Source: Mesobacillus persicus
Lineage (GTDB): Bacteria > Bacillota > Bacilli > Bacillales > Cytobacillaceae
Length of the DNA: 64,000 nt
Direction: 5' to 3'
NCBI RefSeq assembly: GCF_900109925.1
Contig: NZ_FOBW01000011.1
Span: 62,001-126,000, forward strand
In this document: one piece after another, positions 45,710 to 55,311 of the stretch
Layout of the letters: the number at the start of each line of letters is the position of its first letter
How positions within the stretch are numbered: the first letter of the stretch is position 1
Translations under genes and position numbers: made by a program
The notes under the pieces: generated by a model
The model's database searches: none
Told to the model about the DNA's origin: nothing
The model's input: the letters and a program-made list of their open reading frames with translations, nothing else

Positions 45710-47860
45710 ATGCTTTGTCAACAATGTCAGGTAAATCAAGCGACAATCCAATTAAAAATCAACCTAAATGGTAGTCACAAGCATTTCATGCTCTGCGAGG
45801 ACTGCTATAAAAAAGAACGTCAAAAACTTGGAACCCATTCGGGTCCAATTATGTCTAATTTCTCTAGTTTCCACAGCCATAACCTATCTGATTTATTTAA
45901 GTCACTCTCTGAACAATCTGATAAGCAAATGAACGCTTCCGCATCCCAACAAACAAGACCAGGCCAAGGCGGCAATGGCTTTATCGACCAATTTGGGCGC
46001 AACCTTACTCAAGCGGCTAAAACTGGTTTGATTGATCCAGTAATTGGGCGCGATGAAGAAATTCACCGTGTGATTGAAATCTTAAACCGCAGGAATAAAA
46101 ACAATCCAGTTTTAATTGGTGAACCAGGTGTTGGAAAAACAGCGATTGCAGAAGGGCTTGCCTTAAAAATTTCTGAAGGCCAAGTTTCGAACAAGTTAAA
46201 AAACAAGGAGGTCTATCTTCTTGACGTTGCCTCCCTCGTGGCTAACACGGGAATCCGAGGTCAGTTTGAAGAGCGAATCAAGCAATTAATTTCGGAATTG
46301 CAGCAGCGTAAGAATGTTATTTTGTTCATAGATGAAATTCACTTACTAGTCGGTGCAGGGTCTGCTGAAGGTTCAATGGATGCAGGGAATATCCTAAAAC
46401 CTGCATTGGCACGTGGTGAGCTTCAATTAGTAGGTGCAACTACATTAAAGGAGTATCGCCAAATTGAAAAAGACCCTGCATTAGAAAGACGGCTTCAACC
46501 GGTGCATGTTCATGAACCCTCTCTAGATAAAACCGTCGAAATCTTAAAGGGGATACAATCTAAGTATGAAAATTATCATGAAGTGACTTTTACCGAAGAA
46601 GCAATCAATGCTTGCGTCCAGCTTTCCCATCGTTATATCCAAGATCGATTCTTACCAGACAAGGCCATTGATTTGATGGATGAAGCTGGTTCTAAGTTAA
46701 ACCTAGAAACTGGCTATACGGGAAAAGAGAACATCGAGAGCAGACTAGCAGCTATCTCTAAAGAAAAAGAAGCTGCATTGGCAAAGGAAGATTATGAATT
46801 GGCGGCACAGCTACGTGATGAGGAGGATACACTAGAAAGGTCTTTAAATTCTGAGTCTGAAGCAAATCGTCCATCTGTGACGGTTGATCAAATTCAAGCG
46901 CTTATTGAGAAGAAAACAGGTATTCCTGTAGGAAAACTGAGCTCAGATGAACAAGGTAAAATGAAACACCTTACAGAGAACCTTGCAAAAAAAGTGATTG
47001 GCCAGGAGGAAGCTGTTAAAAAGGTTTCAAAAGCGATTCGACGTAGTCGTGCTGGCTTAAAGTCCAAACATCGTCCAATTGGTTCCTTCTTATTTGTGGG
47101 CCCAACAGGTGTGGGTAAAACAGAGTTAACTAGAACGCTAGCAGAAGAACTTTTTGGTTCTAAGAATGCTATGATACGACTCGATATGAGTGAGTATATG
47201 GAGAAACATAGTGTGTCAAAAATTATCGGTTCCCCTCCAGGTTATGTTGGCCATGATGAAGCTGGACAATTAACGGAAAAAGTACGTCGCAATCCTTACA
47301 GCATTATTTTGCTAGATGAAATTGAAAAGGCACACCCTGATGTTCAGCACATGTTCCTGCAAATCCTTGAAGACGGTCGGTTGACTGATAGCCAGGGTCG
47401 AACTGTAAGCTTTAAAGACTCAGTGATTATAATGACTAGTAATGCTGGCGTCGGTCATAAGACGATTAAAGTTGGGTTCGGCCAAAGCGATGCTGTCAAC
47501 GAAGCAAGTATTCTTGAATCACTTGGCAACTTCTTTAAACCTGAATTCCTTAACCGTTTTGATAGTATCATTGAATTCAAGCCACTTGAGAAAGAGGATT
47601 TACTTCAAATCGTCAATATCATGCTTGTTGAACTCTCAGATTTACTTGCGGAACAAGAGATCCGTCTTGAGGTATCCGATGATGTAAAAGAGAAGCTCAC
47701 TGAACTCGGTTACCACCCTGCGTTTGGTGCTCGTCCACTTCGTCGGGTCATTCAGGAGCAAATAGAAGATAAACTTGCCGATTATATTCTTGAGGAACCT
47801 GAAGCACTAGAGTTACTCGCGGTTTTGAAAAATGACGAAATTGTTATTACGAAAAAATGA
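45710..47860 (+). CDS. clpE: ATP-dependent Clp unfoldase ClpE
   Basis: Hsp100/Clp ATPase of 716 residues that delivers substrates to ClpP. Domains: an N-terminal zinc finger (CQQCQVNQ ... CEDCYKK, residues 3-32), AAA1 with Walker A GEPGVGKT, a UVR-type coiled coil ([19 protein letters not shown]) and AAA2 with GPTGVGKT. The zinc finger and absence of a double N-domain distinguish it from ClpC. Two CtsR boxes in the promoter indicate heat and stress control. SD is AAGGAGG. Confidence 0.96.
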   Translation: MLCQQCQVNQATIQLKINLNGSHKHFMLCEDCYKKERQKLGTHSGPIMSNFSSFHSHNLSDLFKSLSEQSDKQMNASASQQTRPGQGGNGFIDQFGRNLTQAAKTGLIDPVIGRDEEIHRVIEILNRRNKNNPVLIGEPGVGKTAIAEGLALKISEGQVSNKLKNKEVYLLDVASLVANTGIRGQFEERIKQLISELQQRKNVILFIDEIHLLVGAGSAEGSMDAGNILKPALARGELQLVGATTLKEYRQIEKDPALERRLQPVHVHEPSLDKTVEILKGIQSKYENYHEVTFTEEAINACVQLSHRYIQDRFLPDKAIDLMDEAGSKLNLETGYTGKENIESRLAAISKEKEAALAKEDYELAAQLRDEEDTLERSLNSESEANRPSVTVDQIQALIEKKTGIPVGKLSSDEQGKMKHLTENLAKKVIGQEEAVKKVSKAIRRSRAGLKSKHRPIGSFLFVGPTGVGKTELTRTLAEELFGSKNAMIRLDMSEYMEKHSVSKIIGSPPGYVGHDEAGQLTEKVRRNPYSIILLDEIEKAHPDVQHMFLQILEDGRLTDSQGRTVSFKDSVIIMTSNAGVGHKTIKVGFGQSDAVNEASILESLGNFFKPEFLNRFDSIIEFKPLEKEDLLQIVNIMLVELSDLLAEQEIRLEVSDDVKEKLTELGYHPAFGARPLRRVIQEQIEDKLADYILEEPEALELLAVLKNDEIVITKK

Positions 47861-47899
47861 TATTTTTCTAATAATTGAGTAACCATATGAAGGTTTAAA

Positions 47900-48300
47900 T
47901 AACCGGAGTTTTTCCGGTTAGCTGCATGATAGAGCTCGATTCGGGGGATATAATCGGAGTTTTTCCGGTTAAGCAAAGGAAAATGGTCTATTTTCATGCT
48001 TTTCAACTAAATAGGCGGAATTTCTCCGTCTATTTAGGCTTTTATTCGTGCTATTTCCTCATTAAGAGGAATTTCTCCGCTTATTTTACTAGCTTATTTC
48101 CTGGCGATTCTTAAAGATTTGAAAAATCGCTGAACCGGTGCTTATATTATAATAAAAAATGCTTGGAGCATATGTCTCCAAGCATTTTTCTTTTCTGATT
48201 TACTTGCGAAATTGCATTTTAATTATAGTGCGAATTACTATACGAAGCTATGTTCTTTCGTATTTTGTGCTTCAAAACAGAACCCGTTAGTCATAGTCTC
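47900..48300 (+). repeat. Palindrome-array repeat, family 2 (copy 2)
   Basis: Hairpins H1 47900-47920, H2 47951-47971, H3 48011-48033 and H4 48061-48085, then a terminator (48155-48189) and an A/T-rich tail, aligning with 38221-38620. H1 here is a perfect TAACCGGA / TCCGGTTA palindrome. It lies between convergent clpE and the M3 peptidase gene. Confidence 0.85.
48155..48189. terminator. Bidirectional terminator inside family-2 copy 2
   Basis: Stem AAAAATGCTTGGAG / CTCCAAGCATTTTT with a 7-nt loop; the same stem as in copy 1 with a shortened loop. Confidence 0.87.
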
Positions 48301-48313
48301 GGCGTTCTTATTC

Positions 48314-50008
48314 CTACAATTTTTTGTCATCAACTGAATTTAACCAAGCTTCAATCTCACCAACCACTGATTGGACACACCCATCTTCAAATGGAGAAAT
48401 TAGGTTTGCCTCTTTAACCAATTCAGTGAACGGCTTGCTACCGCCAAGCTTGCACAGCCGAATATAATCCTCCCAAGCATCTTTCCTATCTTCCCTTGAC
48501 CGTTTCCAGAATTGGAATGCACATATTTGCGCCAATGTATAGTCGATATAGTAGAACGGAGAATTATAGATATGGCCCTGACGTTGCCAGAAACCACCCG
48601 CTTCGAGATAACTATTCCCATCATAATCTTTATGTGGCAAATACTTTTTCTCGATTTCACGCCATTGTTGTTTCCGCTCTATAGGAGTAGCTTCTGGATG
48701 TTCGTATACCCAATGCTGGAATTCATCCACAGAGACGCCATATGGCAGGAAGAGAAGCGCATCACTTAAATGAGCAAACTTGTACTTATCACTTTCTTCT
48801 TTAAAGAATAACTCCATCCATGGCCAAGTAAAAAACTCCATGCTCATCGAGTGGATTTCACATGCTTCGTAGGTAGGCCAATAGTACTCAGGAATATCAA
48901 AATGACGACTAGAATAAACCTGGAACGCATGGCCAGCTTCATGAGTGAGGACATCAATATCACCGGAAGTACCATTAAAATTAGAAAATATAAACGGTGA
49001 TTTATAGTCCTCAATAAAGGTACAATAACCCCCGCCGGCTTTCCCTGTTTTCGCCTCTAAATCCATTAAATGATTGTCCACCATATAAGAGAAAAATTCT
49101 CCCGTCTCAGGTGAAAGCTCGTTATACATTTGCCTACCATTCTCAATAATCCACTCTGGGTTTCCCTGCGGAACTGGATTGCCAGTTTGAAAATTGAACG
49201 GTTCGTCATAATAAGTTAAACGGTCGACTCCAATTCGTTCCTGCTGTCTTTTCTTAAGTTTTGATGCAATCGGAACAATGTAATCCTCCACTTGCTTTCG
49301 AAAGTTTGCAACCATTTCAGCGTCATAATCTGTTCTAAACATACGGTAATAAGCCAGTTCAACAAAATTACTATATCCTAGCTTATGGGCAATTTCTGTT
49401 CGCACTTTTACCAATTGATCATATATTGAATCAAATTCGGCTTCATACTCTGCAAAAAAGGCAAATCTAGCTTCCGATGCTCTTTTACGCATATCCCTGT
49501 CCTTCGACTCAGTAAATGGCTCCATTTGCGCAAGCGTACGCTCTTCTCCTTCGAAATGGATTTTTGCTGATGCGACAAGCTTTGTATAGTCCGTTGAGAG
49601 CTTATTCTCTTTTTGTAATAATGGGACAATGTCTGGTTTAAAGGTTTTCAATTGTGCTTCGGCAAGAGCAAATAGCTGTTTCCCCCATCTATCCTCGAGC
49701 TCGTTGCGGTAGGGGGATTTTAGTAAGGCTTCATAGTATTTGGTCACTAAACCTTCTACATTGGGTGCAAGCTCATCCAGGTAGTCTTGTTCTTCTTTAT
49801 AGAATTCATCGTTCGTATTAATGGAGTGGCGGATGTAACATATATTAAACATCGTATCCACACCATTTCGAAGGCGATTGATTTCCCTCATTGCTTCATT
49901 TTGTTCTTCTGCTGAATCTGAGGTTTTAAATCCTTCAAGTGCTTTCTCAAAATCAGCGGTTAGTTGATTAAAATCCGGACGGTTGTATGTATACTCTTCA
50001 AATTTCAT
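48314..50008 (-). CDS. M3-family oligoendopeptidase
   Basis: Zinc metallopeptidase of 564 residues, cytoplasmic, of the oligoendopeptidase F/M3 group, which degrades short peptides. The zinc motif is VLTHEAGHAFQVY (about residues 347-359) with a downstream Glu ligand in YEACEIHSMSMEFF. No signal peptide. ATG follows GGGGGA by 10 nt. It converges on clpE across a family-2 repeat. Confidence 0.9.
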   Translation of the reverse strand: MKFEEYTYNRPDFNQLTADFEKALEGFKTSDSAEEQNEAMREINRLRNGVDTMFNICYIRHSINTNDEFYKEEQDYLDELAPNVEGLVTKYYEALLKSPYRNELEDRWGKQLFALAEAQLKTFKPDIVPLLQKENKLSTDYTKLVASAKIHFEGEERTLAQMEPFTESKDRDMRKRASEARFAFFAEYEAEFDSIYDQLVKVRTEIAHKLGYSNFVELAYYRMFRTDYDAEMVANFRKQVEDYIVPIASKLKKRQQERIGVDRLTYYDEPFNFQTGNPVPQGNPEWIIENGRQMYNELSPETGEFFSYMVDNHLMDLEAKTGKAGGGYCTFIEDYKSPFIFSNFNGTSGDIDVLTHEAGHAFQVYSSRHFDIPEYYWPTYEACEIHSMSMEFFTWPWMELFFKEESDKYKFAHLSDALLFLPYGVSVDEFQHWVYEHPEATPIERKQQWREIEKKYLPHKDYDGNSYLEAGGFWQRQGHIYNSPFYYIDYTLAQICAFQFWKRSREDRKDAWEDYIRLCKLGGSKPFTELVKEANLISPFEDGCVQSVVGEIEAWLNSVDDKKL

Positions 50009-50050
50009 GCGATATCCCCCAAGTTTGATCTAAAATTAACCCCTTCTAAG

Positions 50051-50077
50051 AAAAAAACGGCTTAAAAAGCCGCCTTT
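50051..50077 (-). terminator. Terminator of mhqR
   Basis: Stem CGGCTT / AAGCCG; the minus strand continues with seven T residues. The stop codon of mhqR touches the stem. Confidence 0.78.
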
Positions 50078-50516
50078 AATATTTCCCAACAGATAAACCA
50101 AGTTTTTTTAGTAAGTCAATCGCCGTTTGTTTTTCTTCGGGTTGAAGGACTTCCATTAGGTTATCAATACGCTGACTGTGCTCAGGGAATATTTCCTCAA
50201 TTAAGGCCCTTCCCTCGTCAGTAATTTGTGCATAGGTAACTCTCCGGTCTTTTGGGCAACCAATTCTTTTTAAGAATCCTTTTTGTTCTAGTTTATCGAC
50301 CACGTAAGTAATACTACCGCTCGCTAGGAGTATTTTCCCACCAATTTGCTGTAGTGGCTGGTCTCCCTTATGATAAAGCAATTCCAATACAGCAAATTCA
50401 GTCGGATTAAGACCTTTTTGCTGAATGACTTTATTGACTTCTTCGTTTAATGCACGGTAGGCCCGAGACAGTACAATAAATAACTTTAACGATTGATTTA
50501 CTTGTTCACCTGACAT
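50076..50516 (-). CDS. mhqR: MarR-type repressor MhqR
   Basis: Winged-helix MarR-family regulator of 146 residues: GLNPTEFAVLELLYHKGDQPLQQIG, then the recognition helix LLASGSITYVVDKLEQKG and the wing CPKDRRVTYAQIT. In B. subtilis MhqR (YkvE) controls resistance to methylhydroquinone and related electrophiles. Assigned from sequence resemblance and position near clpE and spo0E. The neighbouring divergent MFS gene may be a target, which is inference. Confidence 0.78.
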   Translation of the reverse strand: MSGEQVNQSLKLFIVLSRAYRALNEEVNKVIQQKGLNPTEFAVLELLYHKGDQPLQQIGGKILLASGSITYVVDKLEQKGFLKRIGCPKDRRVTYAQITDEGRALIEEIFPEHSQRIDNLMEVLQPEEKQTAIDLLKKLGLSVGKY

Positions 50517-50718
50517 AATTTTTCATCCCTTTAAACCTTTTGATACTTAGATTATAAACGAAAAAACCAGTTTTAACAGCATTTCTCTAAACTAGCTTAA
50601 ACTAAAGGCTATGTTAATGAACAGAATGAATTACTTATTTTCCCTTCTCCAACTGCTCCAACATTTGATAAGATAACCTATGAACACTAAAATCATGTTT
50701 ATAAAGTAGGCGATTGTA

Positions 50719-51951
50719 TTGAACCAAAGTGCCGCGGTTATCCAGGGTGCTCCAAAAAGAGAAGAGACCACAACTTATAAGATTTTATTTATTATTGGAT
50801 TATGTCATTTATTAAATGACTCGATCCAGGCTGTTATTCCAGCTATGTTTCCTGTCCTTGAGAAATCGATGGGACTATCGTTCACACAGCTAGGACTTAT
50901 AGCGTTTTCCTTGAATATTGTTTCATCAATCATGCAACCTGTGATAGGGATGATGGCAGATAGGAAACCAATGCCATTTGCCCTTCCCATCGGCCTTACC
51001 TTTACATTATTTGGGATTCTCGGTCTTGGATTTGCCCCAAGTTTTGAATGGATTATTGTGTCAGTCCTTTTAGTTGGGCTCGGGTCTGCTATTTTCCATC
51101 CGGAGGGGTCAAGAGTTGCTTATATGGCGGCCGGTCCACGTAGAGGTCTTGCTCAGTCCATCTATCAGGTTGGAGGGAATACAGGCTCAGCACTTGCACC
51201 ACTAATTACAGCGCTAATACTCGTACCGTTAGGTCAAAGAGGAGCATCTTTATTTACGATTGCTGCGGCCATTGCTGTCGGACTGCTCAGCTATATTGCT
51301 ATCTGGTATTCTAGAAGAATCATCTGGACAAAAGGACCTTCTAAAGCAAAGAAAAGTAAAGTACCGGTAAATAATGCCGTCTCCAAAGCAGTAAAGATAT
51401 CACTACTACTAATCCTTTTCTTAATCTTTGCAAGATCATGGTATACGTCTGGAATTACAAATTATTACGCTTTTTATGCCATTGATCAGTATGCCCTTAC
51501 GATAAGAGAATCTCAAATGTTTTTATTCGCTTTTCTCGTCGCTGGTGCACTAGGTACTTTTTCCGGTGGGCCACTCGCCGACCGCTTTGGTAAAAAAAAT
51601 ATTATTTTCTTTTCAATGCTTGGTGCCGCGCCAATTTCTGCTGTTACTCCCTTTGTACCAGCTGCGGCAGCCTTCATCTTGCTCGCTATCTCAGGATTTA
51701 TATTAATGTTGAGCTTTTCGGTAACCGTTGTATATGCCCAAGAACTTATTCCTGGAAAAATCGGAACGATGGCTGGACTGACTGTAGGATTTGCATTCGG
51801 CATGGGGGCTTTAGGCTCAATTGGTCTCGGATACCTTGCAGATGTGATTGGATTGCCCCTGACGATTATACTTACCGGCTTCCTGCCTTTCCTTGGGGTG
51901 TTAGCGCTGTTTCTGCCTTCTGATAAAAAACTAGCATCCTGGTACAACTAA
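50719..51951 (+). CDS. Fsr-like MFS transporter (fosmidomycin-resistance type)
   Basis: MFS protein of 410 residues with 12 predicted helices. LFIIGLCHLLNDSIQAVIPAM is characteristic of the fosmidomycin-resistance (Fsr) subgroup; a second half begins after a basic cytoplasmic loop (KGPSKAKKSKV). Probably a drug or metabolite exporter. The TTG at 50719 is the only start that keeps helix 1 in frame, but its ribosome site is poor. It is divergent from mhqR. Confidence 0.82.
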   Translation: MNQSAAVIQGAPKREETTTYKILFIIGLCHLLNDSIQAVIPAMFPVLEKSMGLSFTQLGLIAFSLNIVSSIMQPVIGMMADRKPMPFALPIGLTFTLFGILGLGFAPSFEWIIVSVLLVGLGSAIFHPEGSRVAYMAAGPRRGLAQSIYQVGGNTGSALAPLITALILVPLGQRGASLFTIAAAIAVGLLSYIAIWYSRRIIWTKGPSKAKKSKVPVNNAVSKAVKISLLLILFLIFARSWYTSGITNYYAFYAIDQYALTIRESQMFLFAFLVAGALGTFSGGPLADRFGKKNIIFFSMLGAAPISAVTPFVPAAAAFILLAISGFILMLSFSVTVVYAQELIPGKIGTMAGLTVGFAFGMGALGSIGLGYLADVIGLPLTIILTGFLPFLGVLALFLPSDKKLASWYN

Positions 51952-51965
51952 TTTTTTCGGATAGC

Positions 51966-51997
51966 AAAAAGGAGAGATGACAGCATCTCTCCTTTTT
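51966..51997. terminator. Bidirectional terminator
   Basis: Perfect 14-bp stem AAAAAGGAGAGATG / CATCTCTCCTTTTT with a 4-nt loop between the MFS gene and the hemerythrin gene. Confidence 0.9.
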
Positions 51998-52006
51998 TTA
52001 TATAAG

Positions 52007-52534
52007 TTATATTTTATTAATTCTTTCAAGTAACTCCTGCTTTTCTTCTTCTTTTAACATTCTTTCCGCCATCGGGAACAGGACATTTTCTTCTTTAGAA
52101 AAGTGGTCTACTAATGTATAATTGGCTTCTTTAACAAGGGCTGCATCTTGTTTCATCTTCTCATCCGTGTAGGAGTCGAATCCATTTTTAGTATTCTCTA
52201 AAAATGTTCCGATTAGGGATTTCGCGCGATCGTGTTCATACTCCATCACAGCAATTGGGCCAGACTCTCTTCCAATATAAGCAGCCATCATTTCAAAGAG
52301 TACACCTTCTTCTCGCTCTGAGTGAGGTTCAAGCTCAGCGAAAAATTCAATCACTGCTGGGCGTAGCTTCTCAAAGTGTTCCTTCGCATTGTCACCATTT
52401 TCTACTTTCAAACAAATTTTTAGTAATTCGTCTAATCTATCTAATAATGGCGGATGTTCATTTTTTAATTGTTGGAGTGCTTCACTTAATTGTACTGGTG
52501 TATTTCCTAACATTGAACTCATGCAACCTTCCAT
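52007..52534 (-). CDS. Hemerythrin HHE-domain protein
   Basis: A 175-residue helical protein with the metal-binding pattern of hemerythrin-like domains: LKNEHPPLLDRL, ELEPHSEREEGVLF, MEYEHDRAKSLIG and LVDHFSKEENVLFPMAE. Such di-iron proteins handle oxygen, NO or iron-sulfur repair; the specific role is not evident. ATG 52534 is 9 nt after AAAGGAG; the GTG at 52540 is too close to the site. Confidence 0.85.
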   Translation of the reverse strand: MEGCMSSMLGNTPVQLSEALQQLKNEHPPLLDRLDELLKICLKVENGDNAKEHFEKLRPAVIEFFAELEPHSEREEGVLFEMMAAYIGRESGPIAVMEYEHDRAKSLIGTFLENTKNGFDSYTDEKMKQDAALVKEANYTLVDHFSKEENVLFPMAERMLKEEEKQELLERINKI

Positions 52535-52659
52535 TTCCACATTCTCCTTTACCCTTTAGAATAAGTAAAGTATAGAATTTTAGCCGCCAATAGGTAGTGA
52601 GCTTCATCACATAACGACACTGATCGAACACAATTCACAAAAGTTTTATAAAATCACCA

Positions 52660-52689
52660 AAAAGCACCAATGCTAGTTTGCATTGGTGC
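52660..52689 (-). terminator. Terminator of the fixABCX operon
   Basis: Perfect 10-bp stem GCACCAATGC / GCATTGGTGC with a 6-nt loop; the minus strand continues TTTTTGG. It lies just below fixX. Confidence 0.85.
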
Positions 52690-52695
52690 CTTCTT

Positions 52696-52980
52696 TCAAG
52701 CTAGACGGAAGACAATTCCGTGGCCGCCTTTTGGATATTCCCATTTGATATTTTGCTCTGGACAGGCAATTCTACAACTACCGCACTCATGACAGCCCTC
52801 ATAACCCACCTGCATCCTGGTACCTTCCCATTTATAAACCTCACCCGGACAAAAAACAGTACATAGCTTATCATCACACTTTGTGTTACAAACATCATGA
52901 TTAATAATGGTCAGATGCGATTTGGTATCGCACTTAAAACGAACGAGATACTGTTTTTCTTCAATCGTTTTCGTAGACAT
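52696..52980 (-). CDS. fixX: Ferredoxin-like protein FixX
   Basis: A 94-residue ferredoxin-like partner of FixC with a [4Fe-4S] motif CHECGSCRIACP (about residues 63-74) and an additional Cys-rich segment NTKCDDKLCTVFCP. In the FixABCX complex it passes electrons towards the quinone branch or ferredoxin. Its ATG overlaps the fixC stop by one base (TAATG), so it is translationally coupled. Confidence 0.93.
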   Translation of the reverse strand: MSTKTIEEKQYLVRFKCDTKSHLTIINHDVCNTKCDDKLCTVFCPGEVYKWEGTRMQVGYEGCHECGSCRIACPEQNIKWEYPKGGHGIVFRLA

Positions 52981-54275
52981 TATTTCACCGCCTTCCAAGC
53001 TCGATAAAGATCTTGCAGCACCTTGATTCTACCCTTTTCTTTCGTAATACTTTGCATAATTTGCTTTTGCTTTTCCCGCTTTGGTGTGCCATCGACGGTG
53101 AAAAACTTGCTGGCGGCTTGATTCATCATCGGTACATAATCATTAAAGTATTGTGGATGTTTTTCGAATGTATGCGCTGCGTCCTTATATTTCTCTAAAT
53201 CTTTTATAATGAAACTATCATAAAGTGCTTCCCGATAACGATTTAAGCTAGATTCACTATAGTCTCCATCATTCTTTGCCTGAATAATTGCTTCTGCTGC
53301 CATTTTTCCAGATGACATTGCCATATTCGACCCTTCTCTGTGAATAGCATTAACAAGTTGTGCAGCATCTCCTACTACCACAACCCCATTACCAGCTACT
53401 TTTGGAACGGAACGATAGCCTCCTTCTGGAATTAAATGAGCGAGATATTCAGCTGATTCCCCGCCTTCAAGATACGGCTTGACCATAGGGTGAGTTTTCA
53501 AATGATCAAGCAAGTCGTATGGTCTAAGCTTTGCTTTTGTCATACTTGACAATGTGGTGCCTACTCCTATATTCAAACTTTCTTTATTTGTATAAAGAAA
53601 TGCTGTACCTAGATTGCCTTTGGTTGAATCCCCAAATATCTCGATGGTACATCCTTGATTTTCACTCAGGTTAAATCGGTCATTAATCTTATCTTTCGGT
53701 AAATTTATTACCTCCATGACAGTTAGTGCCACTTCATCGGGGCGAAATTCCTTATGAAAGCCTAGTTGTTTGCCCAAAAGGGAATTAACCCCATCCGCAA
53801 GAACAACTACGTCCGCAAAGAGGTCACCATCAGGGCGATCGGTTCGAACTCCAACGACTTTGCCATCTTCAACTAGACATTCTTTCACCACTGTTTCATT
53901 AATAAGGAGCGCTCCAGCTTCAACTGCTTTTTTCGCAAACCATTGGTCAAATTGGGCACGTAGAATGGTGAAATTATTATACGGCTCCTGTCCCCACTCG
54001 AGACCCTTGTAGCCAAATTGAACAACTGATTCTTTATCTAACATCCAGAATCTTTGCTCAATCACAGGTCTTTCAAGGGGTGCCTCTTTCCAGAACTCTG
54101 GAATAATCTCTTCCAATTGTTTACGGTATAACACGCCACCCATTACATTTTTGCTGCCAGGATACTCACCACGTTCAATTAAGAGGACATTCAGCCCGTT
54201 TTTTGCACAAGTATATGCACATGCCGTTCCAGCAGGACCAGCTCCAACCACTATCACATCAAATTTTTCAGACAT
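52980..54275 (-). CDS. fixC: FAD-dependent oxidoreductase FixC (ETF-quinone reductase-like)
   Basis: Flavoprotein of 431 residues related to ETF:quinone oxidoreductase. It has the N-terminal FAD motif DVIVVGAGPAGTACAYTCAKNG and the later GVVVVGDAAQLVNAIHREGSNMAM. It accepts electrons from FixAB and reduces quinone. It overlaps the end of fixB by 8 nt. Confidence 0.93.
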   Translation of the reverse strand: MSEKFDVIVVGAGPAGTACAYTCAKNGLNVLLIERGEYPGSKNVMGGVLYRKQLEEIIPEFWKEAPLERPVIEQRFWMLDKESVVQFGYKGLEWGQEPYNNFTILRAQFDQWFAKKAVEAGALLINETVVKECLVEDGKVVGVRTDRPDGDLFADVVVLADGVNSLLGKQLGFHKEFRPDEVALTVMEVINLPKDKINDRFNLSENQGCTIEIFGDSTKGNLGTAFLYTNKESLNIGVGTTLSSMTKAKLRPYDLLDHLKTHPMVKPYLEGGESAEYLAHLIPEGGYRSVPKVAGNGVVVVGDAAQLVNAIHREGSNMAMSSGKMAAEAIIQAKNDGDYSESSLNRYREALYDSFIIKDLEKYKDAAHTFEKHPQYFNDYVPMMNQAASKFFTVDGTPKREKQKQIMQSITKEKGRIKVLQDLYRAWKAVK

Positions 54276-55287
54276 AGCTCAGGTCCCCCTTGCTTATCCC
54301 TTTAAATTGCTGAATTAATTTCGGGACGATTTCATGTGCGTCCCCGACAATCCCGTAAGTAGCAACATCAAAAATCGCAGCCTCCGGGTTTTTATTAATG
54401 GCGATAATAATCTCCGAGTTCTTCATTCCGACAACGTGCTGGATGGCACCTGATATTCCAATGGCAAAATATATCTTAGGCGTAACCGTTTCACCTGTTT
54501 GACCAATCTGTAATTCGTGCGGTAGCCACCCAGCTTCAATCACATCTCGTGTTCCACCTACGCTAGCACCAATTGTTTCAGCTAATTCATGGATCAATTG
54601 GAAACCCTGTTGATCTCCTAGCCCTTTGCCACCGGCCACGATTACATGAGCATCAGCAAGATTGGCCTTTTTTGTTACATCTTTCACAATTTCAAGCACT
54701 TTTGTACGCATATCTTCTTCCCGAAGTTCTAGTTCTTCTTCGATGATTTTACCAAGTCTACTATCATCAGGTTGTAATGCCTTCATCACCTTAGGACGAA
54801 CTGTCGCCATTTGTGGACGATGTTTTTTACAAAGAATGGTCGCCATAATATTCCCACCAAATGCTGGTCGACTAGCTTCAAGGAGTCTTTTTTCAAGATC
54901 AATATCTAGCATCGTCGTATCTGCCGTTAATCCTGTACTTAAATCCGTGGCGATCGCACTTGCAAGGTCTTTTCCATTTGGTGTTGCTCCATATAAGAAG
55001 ATTTCTGGCTTATATTTTTCAGCTAGAAGAATGACCGCTTTCATAAAAGCCTCAGTACGATATAGGTTTAAAACTGGATGGTCGACAACATAAACCGTAT
55101 CTGCCCCGGAATAGATCACTTGGTTTGCAAGACCTCTGATATTATCTCCTAGTAACACACCAGCAAGTGGAACATTCAATTTATCGGCTAGCGCTCTCCC
55201 TGCACCCAGCAACTCTAAAGAAACGCCCTCGATATTTTTTTCCTCGTCTACTTCGATGAATACCCAGACACCACTGTATTCTTCCAT
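54268..55287 (-). CDS. fixB: Electron transfer flavoprotein alpha subunit FixB
   Basis: ETF-alpha of 339 residues. The N-terminal part resembles a nucleotide-binding alpha/beta fold; the C-terminal FAD-binding domain shows VIVAGGKGLGDQQGFQLIHELAE, GASVGGTRDVIEAGWLPHELQIGQTG and IYFAIGISGAIQHVVGM. With FixA it forms the flavin-based electron-bifurcating module. It follows fixA closely and overlaps fixC. Confidence 0.94.
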   Translation of the reverse strand: MEEYSGVWVFIEVDEEKNIEGVSLELLGAGRALADKLNVPLAGVLLGDNIRGLANQVIYSGADTVYVVDHPVLNLYRTEAFMKAVILLAEKYKPEIFLYGATPNGKDLASAIATDLSTGLTADTTMLDIDLEKRLLEASRPAFGGNIMATILCKKHRPQMATVRPKVMKALQPDDSRLGKIIEEELELREEDMRTKVLEIVKDVTKKANLADAHVIVAGGKGLGDQQGFQLIHELAETIGASVGGTRDVIEAGWLPHELQIGQTGETVTPKIYFAIGISGAIQHVVGMKNSEIIIAINKNPEAAIFDVATYGIVGDAHEIVPKLIQQFKGISKGDLSYV

Positions 55288-55311
55288 GCATAATTCCCCC
55301 CTACCGCAAAT